Source: CAUZSN01 sp963582345
GTDB taxonomy: Bacteria; Planctomycetota; Planctomycetia; Planctomycetales; Planctomycetaceae
DNA: 18,358 nucleotides
Direction: 5' to 3'
NCBI GenBank assembly: GCA_963582345.1
Contig: CAUZSN010000052.1
Span: 1-18,358, forward strand
Below, in pieces: positions 1 through 7,398 of the stretch. Position numbers and translations under genes: made by a program. A model generated the notes under the pieces. It searched no databases. It worked only from the letters and a program-made list of their open reading frames with translations, and was not told the origin of the DNA. Each line of letters opens with the position of its first letter. The stretch's first letter is position 1.

Positions 1-1
1 C

Positions 2-118
2 GATTTGGTTTTTGACAATCAACACGGCTTAAGAGATGCTCTCTTGGTCAACCTTACCAACGTTTCGAATTCCTTTGCGGGAGCCAATCTGCTTGACTTC
101 TCTCACCCGGACAACTAG
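2..118 (+). CDS. 3' end of an unidentified upstream gene (partial)
   Basis: An open frame runs from the left edge to a TAG at 116-118 and gives 38 residues that read like a normal protein C-terminus, ending ANLLDFSHPDN. Codon choice looks natural and there is no internal stop. The start lies outside the window. The tail shows no recognisable motif, so no function is offered. The next gene on this strand starts about 100 bases further on. The frame could be chance, because 38 open codons alone are weak evidence; the balanced composition (N, L, D, F, G, A) favours a real coding end. Confidence 0.45.
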   Translation, partial: DLVFDNQHGLRDALLVNLTNVSNSFAGANLLDFSHPDN

Positions 119-221
119 CCTCAGGTTCGTGCGGTCAGACCTGCGCCGCACCTTCTGTGACACCGATCTGGGAAGTTTAAGTTTTCGTGCGCAACCACAA
201 AACGAACCCACGGGCGATAAC

Positions 222-641
222 ATGGCGCGGGCGATTTTATTGCGGGTGGTTCTAATCATCACCGGAAGCCTGTTTTGTCTGGCAGGCTTCGGGATCGTTC
301 TACCAGAAGCGTGGCTAAAGGCGATGCTCAGCTGGCTCGGTGGTGCAGACCGCGTGGAAGAACTTTGGCCGACAGAAGCTTTATTCGTCTACGCACTGCG
401 AGCGTCATTCGTGGCCTATCTGTGGATCGGCGCAGTCTTGCTAGTAGCCGCCGCCAATCCAACACGCCATAAAACGCAGATTAATATCGCCATCTGTGGA
501 CTATCTTTGACAGCAGTCGTCTGTTTCGTAACCGGAATGACGAACGGCGTTCCAACTCTATGGTATCTGGGCGATTCACTTTTTAGCCTAATCGGCGCCG
601 TACTGCTCGTCGCATTCCGGCCAAAACGCGAGAATAAATGA
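222..641 (+). CDS. Four-helix small membrane protein, function unknown
   Basis: This encodes a 139-residue hydrophobic protein. Four membrane segments can be read at about residues 4-27, 53-77, 87-106 and 114-132, with a short positively charged C-terminus (RPKRENK). A soluble loop of about 25 residues (GGADRVEELWPTE) separates the first two helices. The frame stays open upstream to base 36, but that extension is arginine-rich, crosses the end of the preceding gene and lacks membrane character, so the ATG at 222 is preferred. Its ribosome site is weak. The gene is 82 bases upstream of the YfhO-family gene on the same strand, so co-transcription is possible. I do not recognise the family and assign no function. 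Confidence 0.7.
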   Translation: MARAILLRVVLIITGSLFCLAGFGIVLPEAWLKAMLSWLGGADRVEELWPTEALFVYALRASFVAYLWIGAVLLVAAANPTRHKTQINIAICGLSLTAVVCFVTGMTNGVPTLWYLGDSLFSLIGAVLLVAFRPKRENK

Positions 642-709
642 AAGCGTACTCTCACGCCGCGATCTCGCACGATCCAGTGAACGCCGTGACGGGTGCCAAT
701 TTCGCGAGC

Positions 710-715
710 AAAGGA
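710..715 (+). promoter_or_regulatory. Ribosome binding site AAAGGA selecting a TTG start
   Basis: AAAGGA lies 8 bases before the TTG at 724. The first in-frame ATG, at 745, has no purine-rich sequence in front of it. This favours initiation at TTG for the YfhO-family gene. Confidence 0.55.
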
Positions 716-723
716 TAACACGT

Positions 724-3114
724 TTGTCCGAACAAGCAGATTCAATGCAACAGTCGGACGCGACAACTCTCAGATTTGCAATCTTTTGTGCAACGTTTCT
801 TGCTGGCGCCGGCTTAACATTTGTGTTCTGGTTGCCGCTGTGGCAAGGCAGCGGCTTTGTCGGCGGAGACGTTTATTCCTATTACTACCCGCAGAAGGTT
901 TTTTATGCCGAGCAACTTCAGGCCGGCAAGTTTCCTCTGTGGAATAATCGTGCAGGCTTTGGCTACCCACTGATCGGCGAAAGTCAGACAGGGGTTTTTT
1001 ATCCACCGCACCTGTTGTTCTATCGCGTCCTTGACATTAATTCAGCCTATAATGCCAATCACCTACTGCACTATATTCTGACATTCGTATTCACAGCCCT
1101 ATTCGCCCGAAGACTTGGTTTAAAGCTGCTTCCGGCCTGGCTATGCGGTCTGGTCTATACATACGCCTGGTTCCCACCTCGCAATTGTGTTGAATGGGCG
1201 ATCATTGGTGGAGCTTGGCTGCCGGCGGCACTGTGGTGCGCCGAGTCGTTCCTCCAAACGCGAAGGTGGCGATTTGCGATCGGACTGAGCATTGTGTTGG
1301 CGCTGCAAATGCTGGCCGGTCACTTCCAGATTGCTTTTATCACACAGTTACTGTTGGTTGCATATGTACCGATTCGCCTTTGGATAGGCGGTGATGGATC
1401 CGTCAAACTTGTGTCGCATTGCAAATGGCAATCGGCGGCCGTCATTGCGGTCTTCGTCGGTTTCAGCTTTGGGCTGGCGGCAATTCAATTACTCCCGACA
1501 TGGGAATTAAAACAGTTGAGCCAGCGACGTTCTCCAGGCCAACACCATGAGCTTTCGTTTGGATCGATTCCCGTCTGGTATTGGTCACAAATCGTACGGC
1601 CGTGGCACTGGTACTCGCCGCTGACGGATCGAAAACAAGAGTTTAGAGACGAACACGAAGCAACAGGCGTGCGAACGAATCAGGTCGAGGCGCATCTTTA
1701 CTTTGGCCTAGTTCCATTAATTCTCGCATTGTGTGGCGCCGTGCGGGGCGTTCGAACGACCGATGGAACTTCCTTCACATGGCTCACCTTAGGGCTACTC
1801 GCGCTATGCTACACACCGGGATGGTTCTTGCCGCTAACTGAACATCTTCCCGGTTTCAGCTTTTTCCAGGGACCAGGCCGGTTTGGAATTGTCACTACGT
1901 TTGCTGTCGCGATTCTGGCGGGCCGATCGTTTCAAAACATACTGTCATCAGACAGTTTGATTCGATCAGCCGGGTTGATATTAGGCATCTCACTCGTAGC
2001 TGCTGTTCTCAGTCAGGTTCAACTGATCGACGACGTCAACTTTTTCGTCGGGAAATGGAATATCGCTGATCCATTGACATTGTCGAACAACGGAGTGCCG
2101 GAATCAGTCGTCGACTTTCTGGCGGTCGTCGCCATTATCCTGGTGATCGTCGCTGTGCTTCTAGGTTCCGGAGAAATCAATTTTCGTCGACGTCCAAGCG
2201 GTCGCATTTACGGATCATCGTTGTCTCTGGTGCCGGCCGGCAAAGCTTTACTTGGTTGTTGCTTATTTGCTATCACGATCTCAGATTTCTGGCTGGTTAG
2301 TCGGCTCGTCAATTTAAGTCCAATTGTCAGGAACCCGCCAATCACGTTTCTCAGCGACAGTCCAGTGCGGATTGAGCTATCACAATACGACGGTGAAGTT
2401 CGACTATTTGCTCCTGGTGCGAACTTTCCGACTGTTTTGGGTTGCGCGTCGATCCCCGTTTACCTGACGTTTGGACCAGAACAGTATACGGTGTTGAATA
2501 ATTTCCTACCTGAATTTCCGGACAGTGAAAGCGATCACACTTTTGCGCCGCCGTCCAAGGAACAGATTGATTGTTTAAAAAGGGCAGGCGTCACCCACAT
2601 TCTCAGTTTTAAGCCACTCGACGAAACCGCTTGGTCGTCGAAACAAATCTGGATAGGAATAGATCCTGTTTTGAACCGAGTCTGGGCGAGATCAGGCGAA
2701 CTGCTTTATCTTTACCAGCTTCAAGGGACTCGCGGCCGCGTTGGCTGGACAACAACCCAACCTGAAGCGACAGCGCGAATCGTCGACTACGGCTCGAATG
2801 AAGTGATCATCGAAACTAAATCCCGCACAGCTGGTCGGTTGGTCTTGACCGAACTCCTCTATCCCGGTTGGACAGTGACCGTCAATGGAATCGAGACCGA
2901 CGGTATCGAAGTCGAAGGATTGTTCCGCGGCGTTCAACTTTCGGCTGGAGCGCAAACCGTTATTTGGACCTACTCACCAAGCAGTTTATACTGTGGCGCG
3001 TTTATCAGTGGTGCAGCGGCGGTGATTCTGGCCGTGACCGCCTCTGTTCAATTTTGGTATCCTCCCTGGATTAATTTTCTTGGCACGGATCAACAACGTT
3101 TGTCGGACGATTAG
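724..3114 (+). CDS. YfhO-family polytopic membrane protein (GT-C-like)
   Basis: This encodes a 796-residue integral membrane protein of the bacterial YfhO type. Residues about 17-40 form the first helix. They are followed by the family's signature outer loop: GGDVYSYYYPQ (about 47-57), a G-K-F-PLWN segment (about 68-74) and GESQTGVFYPP (about 85-95). About ten further helices follow up to residue 530. A soluble region of about 200 residues then precedes the C-terminal signature, LLYPGWTVTVNG followed by an F-RGVQL-AG turn and a final helix (about 750-775). YfhO proteins resemble GT-C glycosyltransferases and have been linked to glycosylation of cell-envelope polymers; the substrate here cannot be read. 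The TTG start is chosen because of its AAAGGA site. The stop overlaps the stop of the convergent transporter gene by 4 bases. Confidence 0.85.
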   Translation: MSEQADSMQQSDATTLRFAIFCATFLAGAGLTFVFWLPLWQGSGFVGGDVYSYYYPQKVFYAEQLQAGKFPLWNNRAGFGYPLIGESQTGVFYPPHLLFYRVLDINSAYNANHLLHYILTFVFTALFARRLGLKLLPAWLCGLVYTYAWFPPRNCVEWAIIGGAWLPAALWCAESFLQTRRWRFAIGLSIVLALQMLAGHFQIAFITQLLLVAYVPIRLWIGGDGSVKLVSHCKWQSAAVIAVFVGFSFGLAAIQLLPTWELKQLSQRRSPGQHHELSFGSIPVWYWSQIVRPWHWYSPLTDRKQEFRDEHEATGVRTNQVEAHLYFGLVPLILALCGAVRGVRTTDGTSFTWLTLGLLALCYTPGWFLPLTEHLPGFSFFQGPGRFGIVTTFAVAILAGRSFQNILSSDSLIRSAGLILGISLVAAVLSQVQLIDDVNFFVGKWNIADPLTLSNNGVPESVVDFLAVVAIILVIVAVLLGSGEINFRRRPSGRIYGSSLSLVPAGKALLGCCLFAITISDFWLVSRLVNLSPIVRNPPITFLSDSPVRIELSQYDGEVRLFAPGANFPTVLGCASIPVYLTFGPEQYTVLNNFLPEFPDSESDHTFAPPSKEQIDCLKRAGVTHILSFKPLDETAWSSKQIWIGIDPVLNRVWARSGELLYLYQLQGTRGRVGWTTTQPEATARIVDYGSNEVIIETKSRTAGRLVLTELLYPGWTVTVNGIETDGIEVEGLFRGVQLSAGAQTVIWTYSPSSLYCGAFISGAAAVILAVTASVQFWYPPWINFLGTDQQRLSDD

Positions 3115-4508
3115 AAGGCGTCCGTTGCGTTCCGTCCAGACCACATTGAACCGACGAAGTACAAAACCGCGATCACCGCACACATTGCAATCGCCGCACT
3201 TCCAATGTGTACTTTTTCGAGGAGTAACGGAAGAGTTAGCGTGATCACACCACCGCCAATGAAGGGTGTGGAGAGTGGGGCTGCCAGCGCGTAGTCCTCG
3301 GCGGCACCAGAGTCCATATCCTTGTCGAGGATCCGCAACAGCACCAAGCCGGTGGCTGTCGTTCCGGTTGACATGCCATAATTGATGATGCCCAACTCAA
3401 ACCAGTAATCTTTCGGCAAGAGCCGGCGACCGACGTACAAGAGACAAAATCCAGTCCAGACAAAACCCAATCCTAAAAGAATCAAAAGCGGCACGATCAG
3501 GCTAATGACCGCATGTATGTTGAGAGATGTGATCGCTGCGACGACCAGAAATTCCATAGCGGCGGACGTTAATCGCCGAATGCTGGCCGCATCAATAAGA
3601 TCACCGATCTTCAAAACGTCCATACTTCGCCTGACGATTAAACCGCCGAACAGTGTGTAGATGAACAGTGGAAAACTCCGCGTAAACGGAAACAGCCGCA
3701 TGACGACGCCTTGCATTCCAATCCCCAGTACAAAGGCTGTCGCTAAAATGAGTGTCTGAAAAACCAACGGGTCAATCACTTCGGAACGGACAAGACCGCG
3801 AGCAACGCATTCGGGTTGTTGTCTCGATTCCAAACCAGTAAGAATTGGTAACCTCATATCTCCAGCTCTGGTCCAGCCATACCGCATGGCCAGGTTGATA
3901 TAGGCGATTCCACTGACAACGCTGAACACCAACCCAATCGTTGCCATGAATATTCCAAGATCGAACGCTTGCTTTAGATTGATGGGATCCGCTTTTAAAA
4001 TCTCTCCCATAGCTGCGGCCGTGCCATGTCCGCCGGCGAATCCAGTTTCGATCAACATTCCAAACGAATTTGGCACGTCAAAAAACGGTTGGATGACCAA
4101 CCACGTCGCCAGCAGCCCTAGGGCAATCTGCCCTAATACGATGATCCAAACGACAAGGCCTTCGCGACTGGCAAGCCTAATGCTCTCACGAAACGATCGG
4201 CTCTCCTTTTCAAGGAACAGTCCAGCGAACACCACCGCAATCAGCCAGCCAGGCCATCTCTCAAGCTGATTTACGATATCTTCCGAAAGCCATTGTATGG
4301 TCGCGTGCCACCAGGAGAGGTGAATATCGGCCGATGGTGTCGCTACCAAGGGTCCCCGAACCATGTTTCCAACCTGCACGGTTACCAGTCCAATCAATCC
4401 ACCAGCAATCGAGGCGGGAATGAACAGCACCTGTAGGATCTTAAACTTCACTCGCAAAATAAATCCGACGAGCAACAGGGCGGCAACGACCAAGAATGCG
4501 TCTTGCAT
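3111..4508 (-). CDS. Sodium/glutamate symporter-like transporter (ESS/GltS family)
   Basis: This encodes a 465-residue polytopic membrane protein resembling the Na+:glutamate symporters (ESS family), which import glutamate using the sodium gradient. Visible family features are the N-terminal helix followed by IPASIAGGLIGL (about residues 31-42), the conserved TGFAGGHGTAAAMGE motif in the first half, repeated hydrophobic segments typical of two inverted halves, and a glycine-rich turn (FIGGGVITL) near the end. E. coli GltS has about 400 residues; the surplus here is a longer loop after the second helix (about 45-80) and a longer central loop. The start is the ATG at 4506-4508, with a weak GGAAA in front. 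The gene converges on the YfhO-family gene with a 4-base overlap of the ends. Substrate is inferred from the family only; other anions or amino acids are possible. Confidence 0.8.
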   Translation of the reverse strand: MQDAFLVVAALLLVGFILRVKFKILQVLFIPASIAGGLIGLVTVQVGNMVRGPLVATPSADIHLSWWHATIQWLSEDIVNQLERWPGWLIAVVFAGLFLEKESRSFRESIRLASREGLVVWIIVLGQIALGLLATWLVIQPFFDVPNSFGMLIETGFAGGHGTAAAMGEILKADPINLKQAFDLGIFMATIGLVFSVVSGIAYINLAMRYGWTRAGDMRLPILTGLESRQQPECVARGLVRSEVIDPLVFQTLILATAFVLGIGMQGVVMRLFPFTRSFPLFIYTLFGGLIVRRSMDVLKIGDLIDAASIRRLTSAAMEFLVVAAITSLNIHAVISLIVPLLILLGLGFVWTGFCLLYVGRRLLPKDYWFELGIINYGMSTGTTATGLVLLRILDKDMDSGAAEDYALAAPLSTPFIGGGVITLTLPLLLEKVHIGSAAIAMCAVIAVLYFVGSMWSGRNATDAF

Positions 4509-4566
4509 GTCGCGTGTTTCCGGTTGGATTCGGGCTACAAGGTCCGAGAGTGCTCACAGTAGAGCG

Positions 4567-4594
4567 ATAATACGCGATTCTTTCTGTATAACAA
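4567..4594 (-). promoter_or_regulatory. Candidate sigma-70-type promoter of the symporter gene
   Basis: On the minus strand TTGTTA (4594-4589) and TATTAT (4572-4567) are separated by 16 bases. The match is 4 of 6 at -35 and 5 of 6 at -10. A transcript would start near 4560 and have a leader of about 50 bases before the ATG at 4508. The call rests on sequence resemblance only. Confidence 0.35.
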
Positions 4595-4622
4595 CGACGG
4601 CTGCGCCCTGAAATATCATGTT

Positions 4623-4697
4623 TGAGCCTCTCAGGCTCATTCCCAGTCACACGAATGATTCGAGTGGGACCAAACGGCTGTCATCGAACTCGATGAC
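4623..4697. repeat. Cluster of three consecutive inverted repeats
   Basis: Three hairpin-forming sequences follow each other within 75 bases. The first is TGAGCCT-ctc-AGGCTCA (4623-4639, perfect 7-bp arms). The second is CACACGAATGATTCGAGTG (4648-4666, a 19-base near-palindrome with one mismatched pair). The third is GTCATCGA-ac-TCGATGAC (4680-4697, perfect 8-bp arms). None is followed by a T-run, so simple terminators are unlikely. They could be operator sites, a structured RNA or remains of a mobile element; the sequence does not decide. Confidence 0.5.
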
Positions 4698-4811
4698 ACC
4701 TGAGATCAATACCTGCAGAACCGCAGCAGCCAAGGACGTCGCTATCTATGCGCTAAAAAATAAATCGAAACAAAAAACAAGGTCGAACACATTCGCTATC
4801 GGCCGCGTGGT

Positions 4812-4961
4812 GAAGTCCATGGTGACGGCAAGACGACATTCATCTCGAACCTAGCCATCGCCATAGCTCAATCAGGCAAGCGCGTGCTGTTACTCGACAC
4901 CGACCTGCGACGTCCCACCATGCACAAACTGTTCGGCATGGCACAGAATCGATACGCTGCA
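4812..4961 (+). pseudogene. Remnant of a BY-kinase / Wzc-CpsD-type ATPase
   Basis: One forward frame reads GDGKTTFISNLAIAIAQSGK from 4821, continues RVLLLDTDLRRP and then TMHKLFGMAQN to about 4952. This is the Walker A loop, the following helix and the Walker A' motif (hydrophobic triplet, D-x-D-x-R) of bacterial tyrosine kinases and chain-length regulators of exopolysaccharide synthesis, in the correct order and spacing. A normal catalytic domain has about 200 residues. Here similarity starts just before the P-loop, where the usual P-x-E/D-G-K-T lead-in reads GEVHGDGKTT, and fades after about 45 residues. No Walker B, membrane segments or tyrosine tail follow, and an in-frame stop lies upstream at 4761. 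It is therefore a broken fragment, left by deletion or by partial transfer. No intact copy is in the window. Confidence 0.75.
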
Positions 4962-5056
4962 CCTGTATCTCGGATTCCATTTGTACCCGTGTCTGTTTTG
5001 CCAATGCCGTTGCTTAAGTGCGGTACAGATGGCCATCCTCGTCAGTTAAAGCGCAA

Positions 5057-5083
5057 GCCCCGGCTTCTAATAGAAACCGGGGC
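5057..5083 (-). terminator. Hairpin terminator downstream of hsp20
   Basis: GCCCCGG (5057-5063) pairs with CCGGGGC (5077-5083). Inside it TTCT and AGAA add four more pairs after one mismatch, leaving a three-base loop. Read on the minus strand it starts 16 bases after the hsp20 stop and is followed by TTGCGCTTT, a modest T-rich tail. It probably ends the hsp20 transcript. Confidence 0.6.
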
Positions 5084-5099
5084 CCTTTGGTCAGATCAA

Positions 5100-5552
5100 T
5101 CAAGACTTAATCTCGATCTTCTTGGTCCGAGCCTGTTCGGTCTTTGAAACCGTGATGCGAAGCACACCATCCTTGTATTCGGCATCGACGTTGCTAGAGT
5201 CGATGTCGTCGCCCAGTCGTACGACTCGACGGAACTGACCGTAGTGTCGTTCCACTCGATGCCACGATTTACCTTTCTCTTCCGACTGTGCCTTCCGCTC
5301 ACCCGTGATCCACAGATCGCCGTGACACAACTCGACATTCACTTCGTCTGGCTTGATCCCGGGCAGATCAAACGTAACGTCATAGTGCTCATCGGTCTCG
5401 GAAAAATTCAGGCGGGGAACCCAACTCGCTTCCCGCGATAACTCGCTGCCGTTCTCAACTGTAAAGAACCGGCCCATCATGTCGTTCACCTCTTTGCTAA
5501 ATTCGTCAAACAACCCTAACCGCATGCCAAAAGGAATCAGTGATTTCGTCAT
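5100..5552 (-). CDS. hsp20: Small heat shock protein, Hsp20/alpha-crystallin family
   Basis: This encodes a 150-residue cytoplasmic chaperone that holds unfolding proteins in a soluble state without using ATP and forms large oligomers. The alpha-crystallin domain spans about residues 45-140. It starts with the PRLNFSETDEHYDVTFDLPG strand pair, includes GDLWITGER, and ends with the signature GVLRITVSK (about 130-138). The N-terminal arm contains MRLGLFDEFSKEVNDMMGRFF, and the tail has IEIKS in place of a clear I-x-I/V anchor followed by residues. Length is normal for the class. The ATG at 5550-5552 has an AGGAG site 8 bases upstream. It is transcribed alone: a hairpin follows, and a 340-base upstream region carries a sigma-54-like element and three palindromes, suggesting stress-controlled expression. 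Confidence 0.95.
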   Translation of the reverse strand: MTKSLIPFGMRLGLFDEFSKEVNDMMGRFFTVENGSELSREASWVPRLNFSETDEHYDVTFDLPGIKPDEVNVELCHGDLWITGERKAQSEEKGKSWHRVERHYGQFRRVVRLGDDIDSSNVDAEYKDGVLRITVSKTEQARTKKIEIKS

Positions 5553-5560
5553 TGTTCGTT

Positions 5561-5565
5561 CTCCT
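5561..5565 (-). promoter_or_regulatory. Ribosome binding site of hsp20
   Basis: AGGAG on the minus strand, 8 bases before the ATG, is the strongest Shine-Dalgarno sequence in the window. It fixes the hsp20 start. Confidence 0.75.
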
Positions 5566-5664
5566 AATTTAATTTTGAGAGTACGTCGTCATGCACGTGA
5601 AACAACGAATTAAAACCCGTTTCTTGAATGGTGGACCAGCCTGATCTGATCGCTGCTCTAACAG

Positions 5665-5680
5665 TACAAATCGCGTGCCA
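5665..5680 (-). promoter_or_regulatory. Sigma-54-like -24/-12 element upstream of hsp20
   Basis: On the minus strand the sequence reads TGGCACGCGATTTGTA. It matches the RpoN consensus TGGCACG-N4-TTGC completely in the -24 half. In the -12 half it reads TTGT, so the GC dinucleotide is GT. Spacing between the -24 GG and the -12 G is correct. Transcription would start near 5653, giving a leader of about 100 bases. It lies downstream of the palindrome cluster, the order expected for a promoter driven by an enhancer-binding activator. The call is an inference from sequence. Confidence 0.45.
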
Positions 5681-5746
5681 CTTTATGATTCTCAAAAGAA
5701 ATAGCCCATAACCTGTTGTTGAATTATGAGTTACATCATGAGATTA

Positions 5747-5831
5747 CTGACATTTTTGGCAGGACAAGTATAAACTGAAGCTGCCAAATTGGCATGAATC
5801 TACATTTTAGGCGGAAGTGCCATATTGGCAG
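5747..5831. promoter_or_regulatory. Three spaced CTGCCA...TGGCAG palindromes upstream of hsp20
   Basis: Site 1 is TGCCAAATTGGCA (5782-5794), site 2 is TGCCATATTGGCA (5818-5830), and a weaker third site is CTGACATTTTTGGCAG (5747-5762). Sites 1 and 2 differ at a single position in 13 and their centres are 36 bases apart. The third site is about 33 bases away on the other side and has a degenerate left half. Together they suggest a dimer-binding motif CTGCCA-N3-TGGCAG repeated at near-regular spacing. The cluster lies about 75-145 bases upstream of the -24/-12 element and downstream of gdhA, so hsp20 is the natural target. Confidence 0.6.
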
Positions 5832-5890
5832 AAAACGACCGCGTCGTGAAATCGGCAATTTGCGGGCCTGTATTCATAAACCAAATGTCT

Positions 5891-5910
5891 GGGGCTAAGG
5901 AAATAGCCCC
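5891..5910 (-). terminator. Hairpin overlapping the gdhA stop codon
   Basis: Read on the minus strand, GGGGCTA (5910-5904) pairs with TAGCCCC (5897-5891) around a six-base loop. The right arm includes the TAG stop of gdhA. The tail after it (AGACATTTGG) has only a short T-run, so termination may be weak; the stem may instead protect the 3' end of the message. Confidence 0.4.
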
Positions 5911-7202
5911 CGAACTAACTTGGCCGCAGCAACGCGTTCGATTCCCTCGATCAAAGCAGCAGTTCTCGTATCGAGTCCGTCGCGTTGCGCCCGAAGCATA
6001 GTGCGGCGGAAAGCGTCGGTCATAATTTTGTGCAACCGAGCGTTGATCTCGTCCAATGTCCACATGTAATTTTGCGCATCCTGAACCCATTCAAAGTATG
6101 ACACCGTCACACCTCCCGCGTTGCCCAGAACATCGGGCAAAATAAAGATTCCGCGTTCGTTCAAAATCTGGTCGGCTTCCAAGGTAGTCGGTCCGTTGGC
6201 CCCTTCGGCCAGCAGCTTGCAGCTAATCTGAGCGGCATTGTCGCCTGTAATCTGGTTTTGCACAGCACAGGGAACCAGAATGTCACAGGGTAATTCGAGC
6301 ATTTCCTGGTTTGACATTTCCTGGCCGTCGGGAAATCCCTTGAGCATACGGTTTGCATCTACGTGTTCCACCATTGAATTGACCGAAATGCCGTTCTCGT
6401 TGTAAATCGCAGTCGTCACATCACTGACGGCGATGATTCGCACACCCAGTTCTTCCAGGAACTTCGCGGTGCTTCTGCCGACGTTACCAAATCCTTGCAC
6501 AACCGCGGTCGCTCGCTTCAATTCGACACCGATATGCTCGGCCGCTTCCCGAATCAGATACACCAGGCCACGGCCGGTCGCGTCAGTACGTCCCTGTGAT
6601 CCGCCCAGCTCGACGGGTTTGCCCGTGACGACTCCGGGAACCGCATATCCGACCTGCTGACTGTAGGTGTCCATCAGCCAGGCCATGACTTGTTCATTGG
6701 TGCCCATGTCGGGAGCGGGAATATCTTTGTCCGGACCAATCATCGAAATCGTTTCCATGGTGTAGCGGCGCGTCACGCGCTGCAATTCGGCACGCGACAA
6801 GTTTGTCGGGTCAATTCGCACACCCCCCTTGGCACCGCCGAACGGCAAGTTCATCAAGGCACACTTCCAGGTCATCCACATAGCCAACGCGGACACCTCG
6901 CCCAGATTTACACTTTGATGATACCTAATGCCGCCTTTGGTTGGGCCCATCGTGAGCACATGCTGTACGCGATAGCCGAACACGGTTTCGACTTCACTAT
7001 AGTTGTCTTGGCGAAATGGAAAGCTGACCAAAAGCGACCGCTGGGGAACCAGAAGCCGCTCTTTGATGTTTTCATCCAGCTTCATGATTGCGGCTGCTTT
7101 AAGAAACTGACTCTGAGCGAGCCGTAACAGGGGATCGTCCCATTCTGCATTGTCGTTGAGACGGCCAGCCAACGCGGTTGGGCCAGTTTGTTTGGTGGAC
7201 AT
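5895..7202 (-). CDS. gdhA: Glutamate dehydrogenase (Glu/Leu/Phe/Val dehydrogenase family)
   Basis: This encodes a 435-residue cytoplasmic enzyme that interconverts glutamate and 2-oxoglutarate plus ammonia with a nicotinamide cofactor, probably as a hexamer. Numbered from the ATG at 7202, the substrate-binding GPTKGGIRYH is at about 86-95 and MTWKCAL follows near 110-116. The catalytic lysine is in PFGGAKGGVR (about K125), and the conserved aspartate is in PAPDMGTNE (about D165). The Rossmann dinucleotide motif GFGNVG is at about 237-242. Length fits the short hexameric class. Cofactor choice cannot be settled by eye. The start at 7202 has AAGGA 8 bases upstream; an earlier in-frame TTG at 7220 would place that site inside the gene. 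The leader holds a strong hairpin (7276-7291). Confidence 0.93.
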   Translation of the reverse strand: MSTKQTGPTALAGRLNDNAEWDDPLLRLAQSQFLKAAAIMKLDENIKERLLVPQRSLLVSFPFRQDNYSEVETVFGYRVQHVLTMGPTKGGIRYHQSVNLGEVSALAMWMTWKCALMNLPFGGAKGGVRIDPTNLSRAELQRVTRRYTMETISMIGPDKDIPAPDMGTNEQVMAWLMDTYSQQVGYAVPGVVTGKPVELGGSQGRTDATGRGLVYLIREAAEHIGVELKRATAVVQGFGNVGRSTAKFLEELGVRIIAVSDVTTAIYNENGISVNSMVEHVDANRMLKGFPDGQEMSNQEMLELPCDILVPCAVQNQITGDNAAQISCKLLAEGANGPTTLEADQILNERGIFILPDVLGNAGGVTVSYFEWVQDAQNYMWTLDEINARLHKIMTDAFRRTMLRAQRDGLDTRTAALIEGIERVAAAKLVRGLFP

Positions 7203-7275
7203 ATTTCGTTTCCTTGCCAAGAGTTGTTAGAACATTTCTCCTGGAGATAACTTGTTGCGTGATCGAGCTAGTCAG

Positions 7276-7291
7276 CTGGCCGTTCGGCCAG
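7276..7291. repeat. Perfect hairpin in the gdhA leader
   Basis: CTGGCCG-tt-CGGCCAG has perfect 7-bp, very G+C-rich arms with a two-base centre. It lies about 75 bases before the gdhA ATG. No T-run follows on either strand. It may be a leader structure, a processing point or a protein-binding palindrome. Confidence 0.5.
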
Positions 7292-7398
7292 GCCACACAT
7301 GAAACGGCTACCCGGCGAACCCAAGAACATGAAATTGGATGGGATTGTTCAACCTTTCGACAACCTCTTGGTCAAGTTGGCTAAGTTATCACCGAGTG

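Larger units (their letters stand above)
4509..5099. other. Gene-poor region between symporter and hsp20
   Basis: These 591 bases contain no intact gene that I can support. From left to right they hold the candidate symporter promoter (4567-4594), three closely spaced inverted repeats (4623-4697), an A-rich stretch around 4755-4780, a decayed BY-kinase fragment (about 4812-4961) and the hsp20 terminator hairpin (5057-5083). Short open frames on both strands in this region look like chance. Confidence 0.6.

Noticed and set aside
12..40. TTGACA followed at 17 bases by GATGCT as a promoter
   Set aside because: The -10 match is poor and the site lies inside the probable coding end of the upstream gene.
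36..221. N-terminal extension of the four-helix membrane protein
   Set aside because: The extension is arginine-rich, overlaps the end of the preceding partial gene and has no membrane or signal character. The protein becomes sensible only from the ATG at 222.
4618..4854. Forward frame of 78 codons in the gap after the symporter
   Set aside because: It runs through the inverted-repeat cluster and through the kinase remnant in the wrong frame, with a threonine/serine/lysine-rich composition typical of chance frames.
5553..5894. CIRCE (HrcA) or HAIR (HspR) operator upstream of hsp20
   Set aside because: Neither TTAGCACTC-N9-GAGTGCTAA nor CTTGAGT-N7-ACTCAAG, nor a close variant, is present; the palindromes there have a different sequence.
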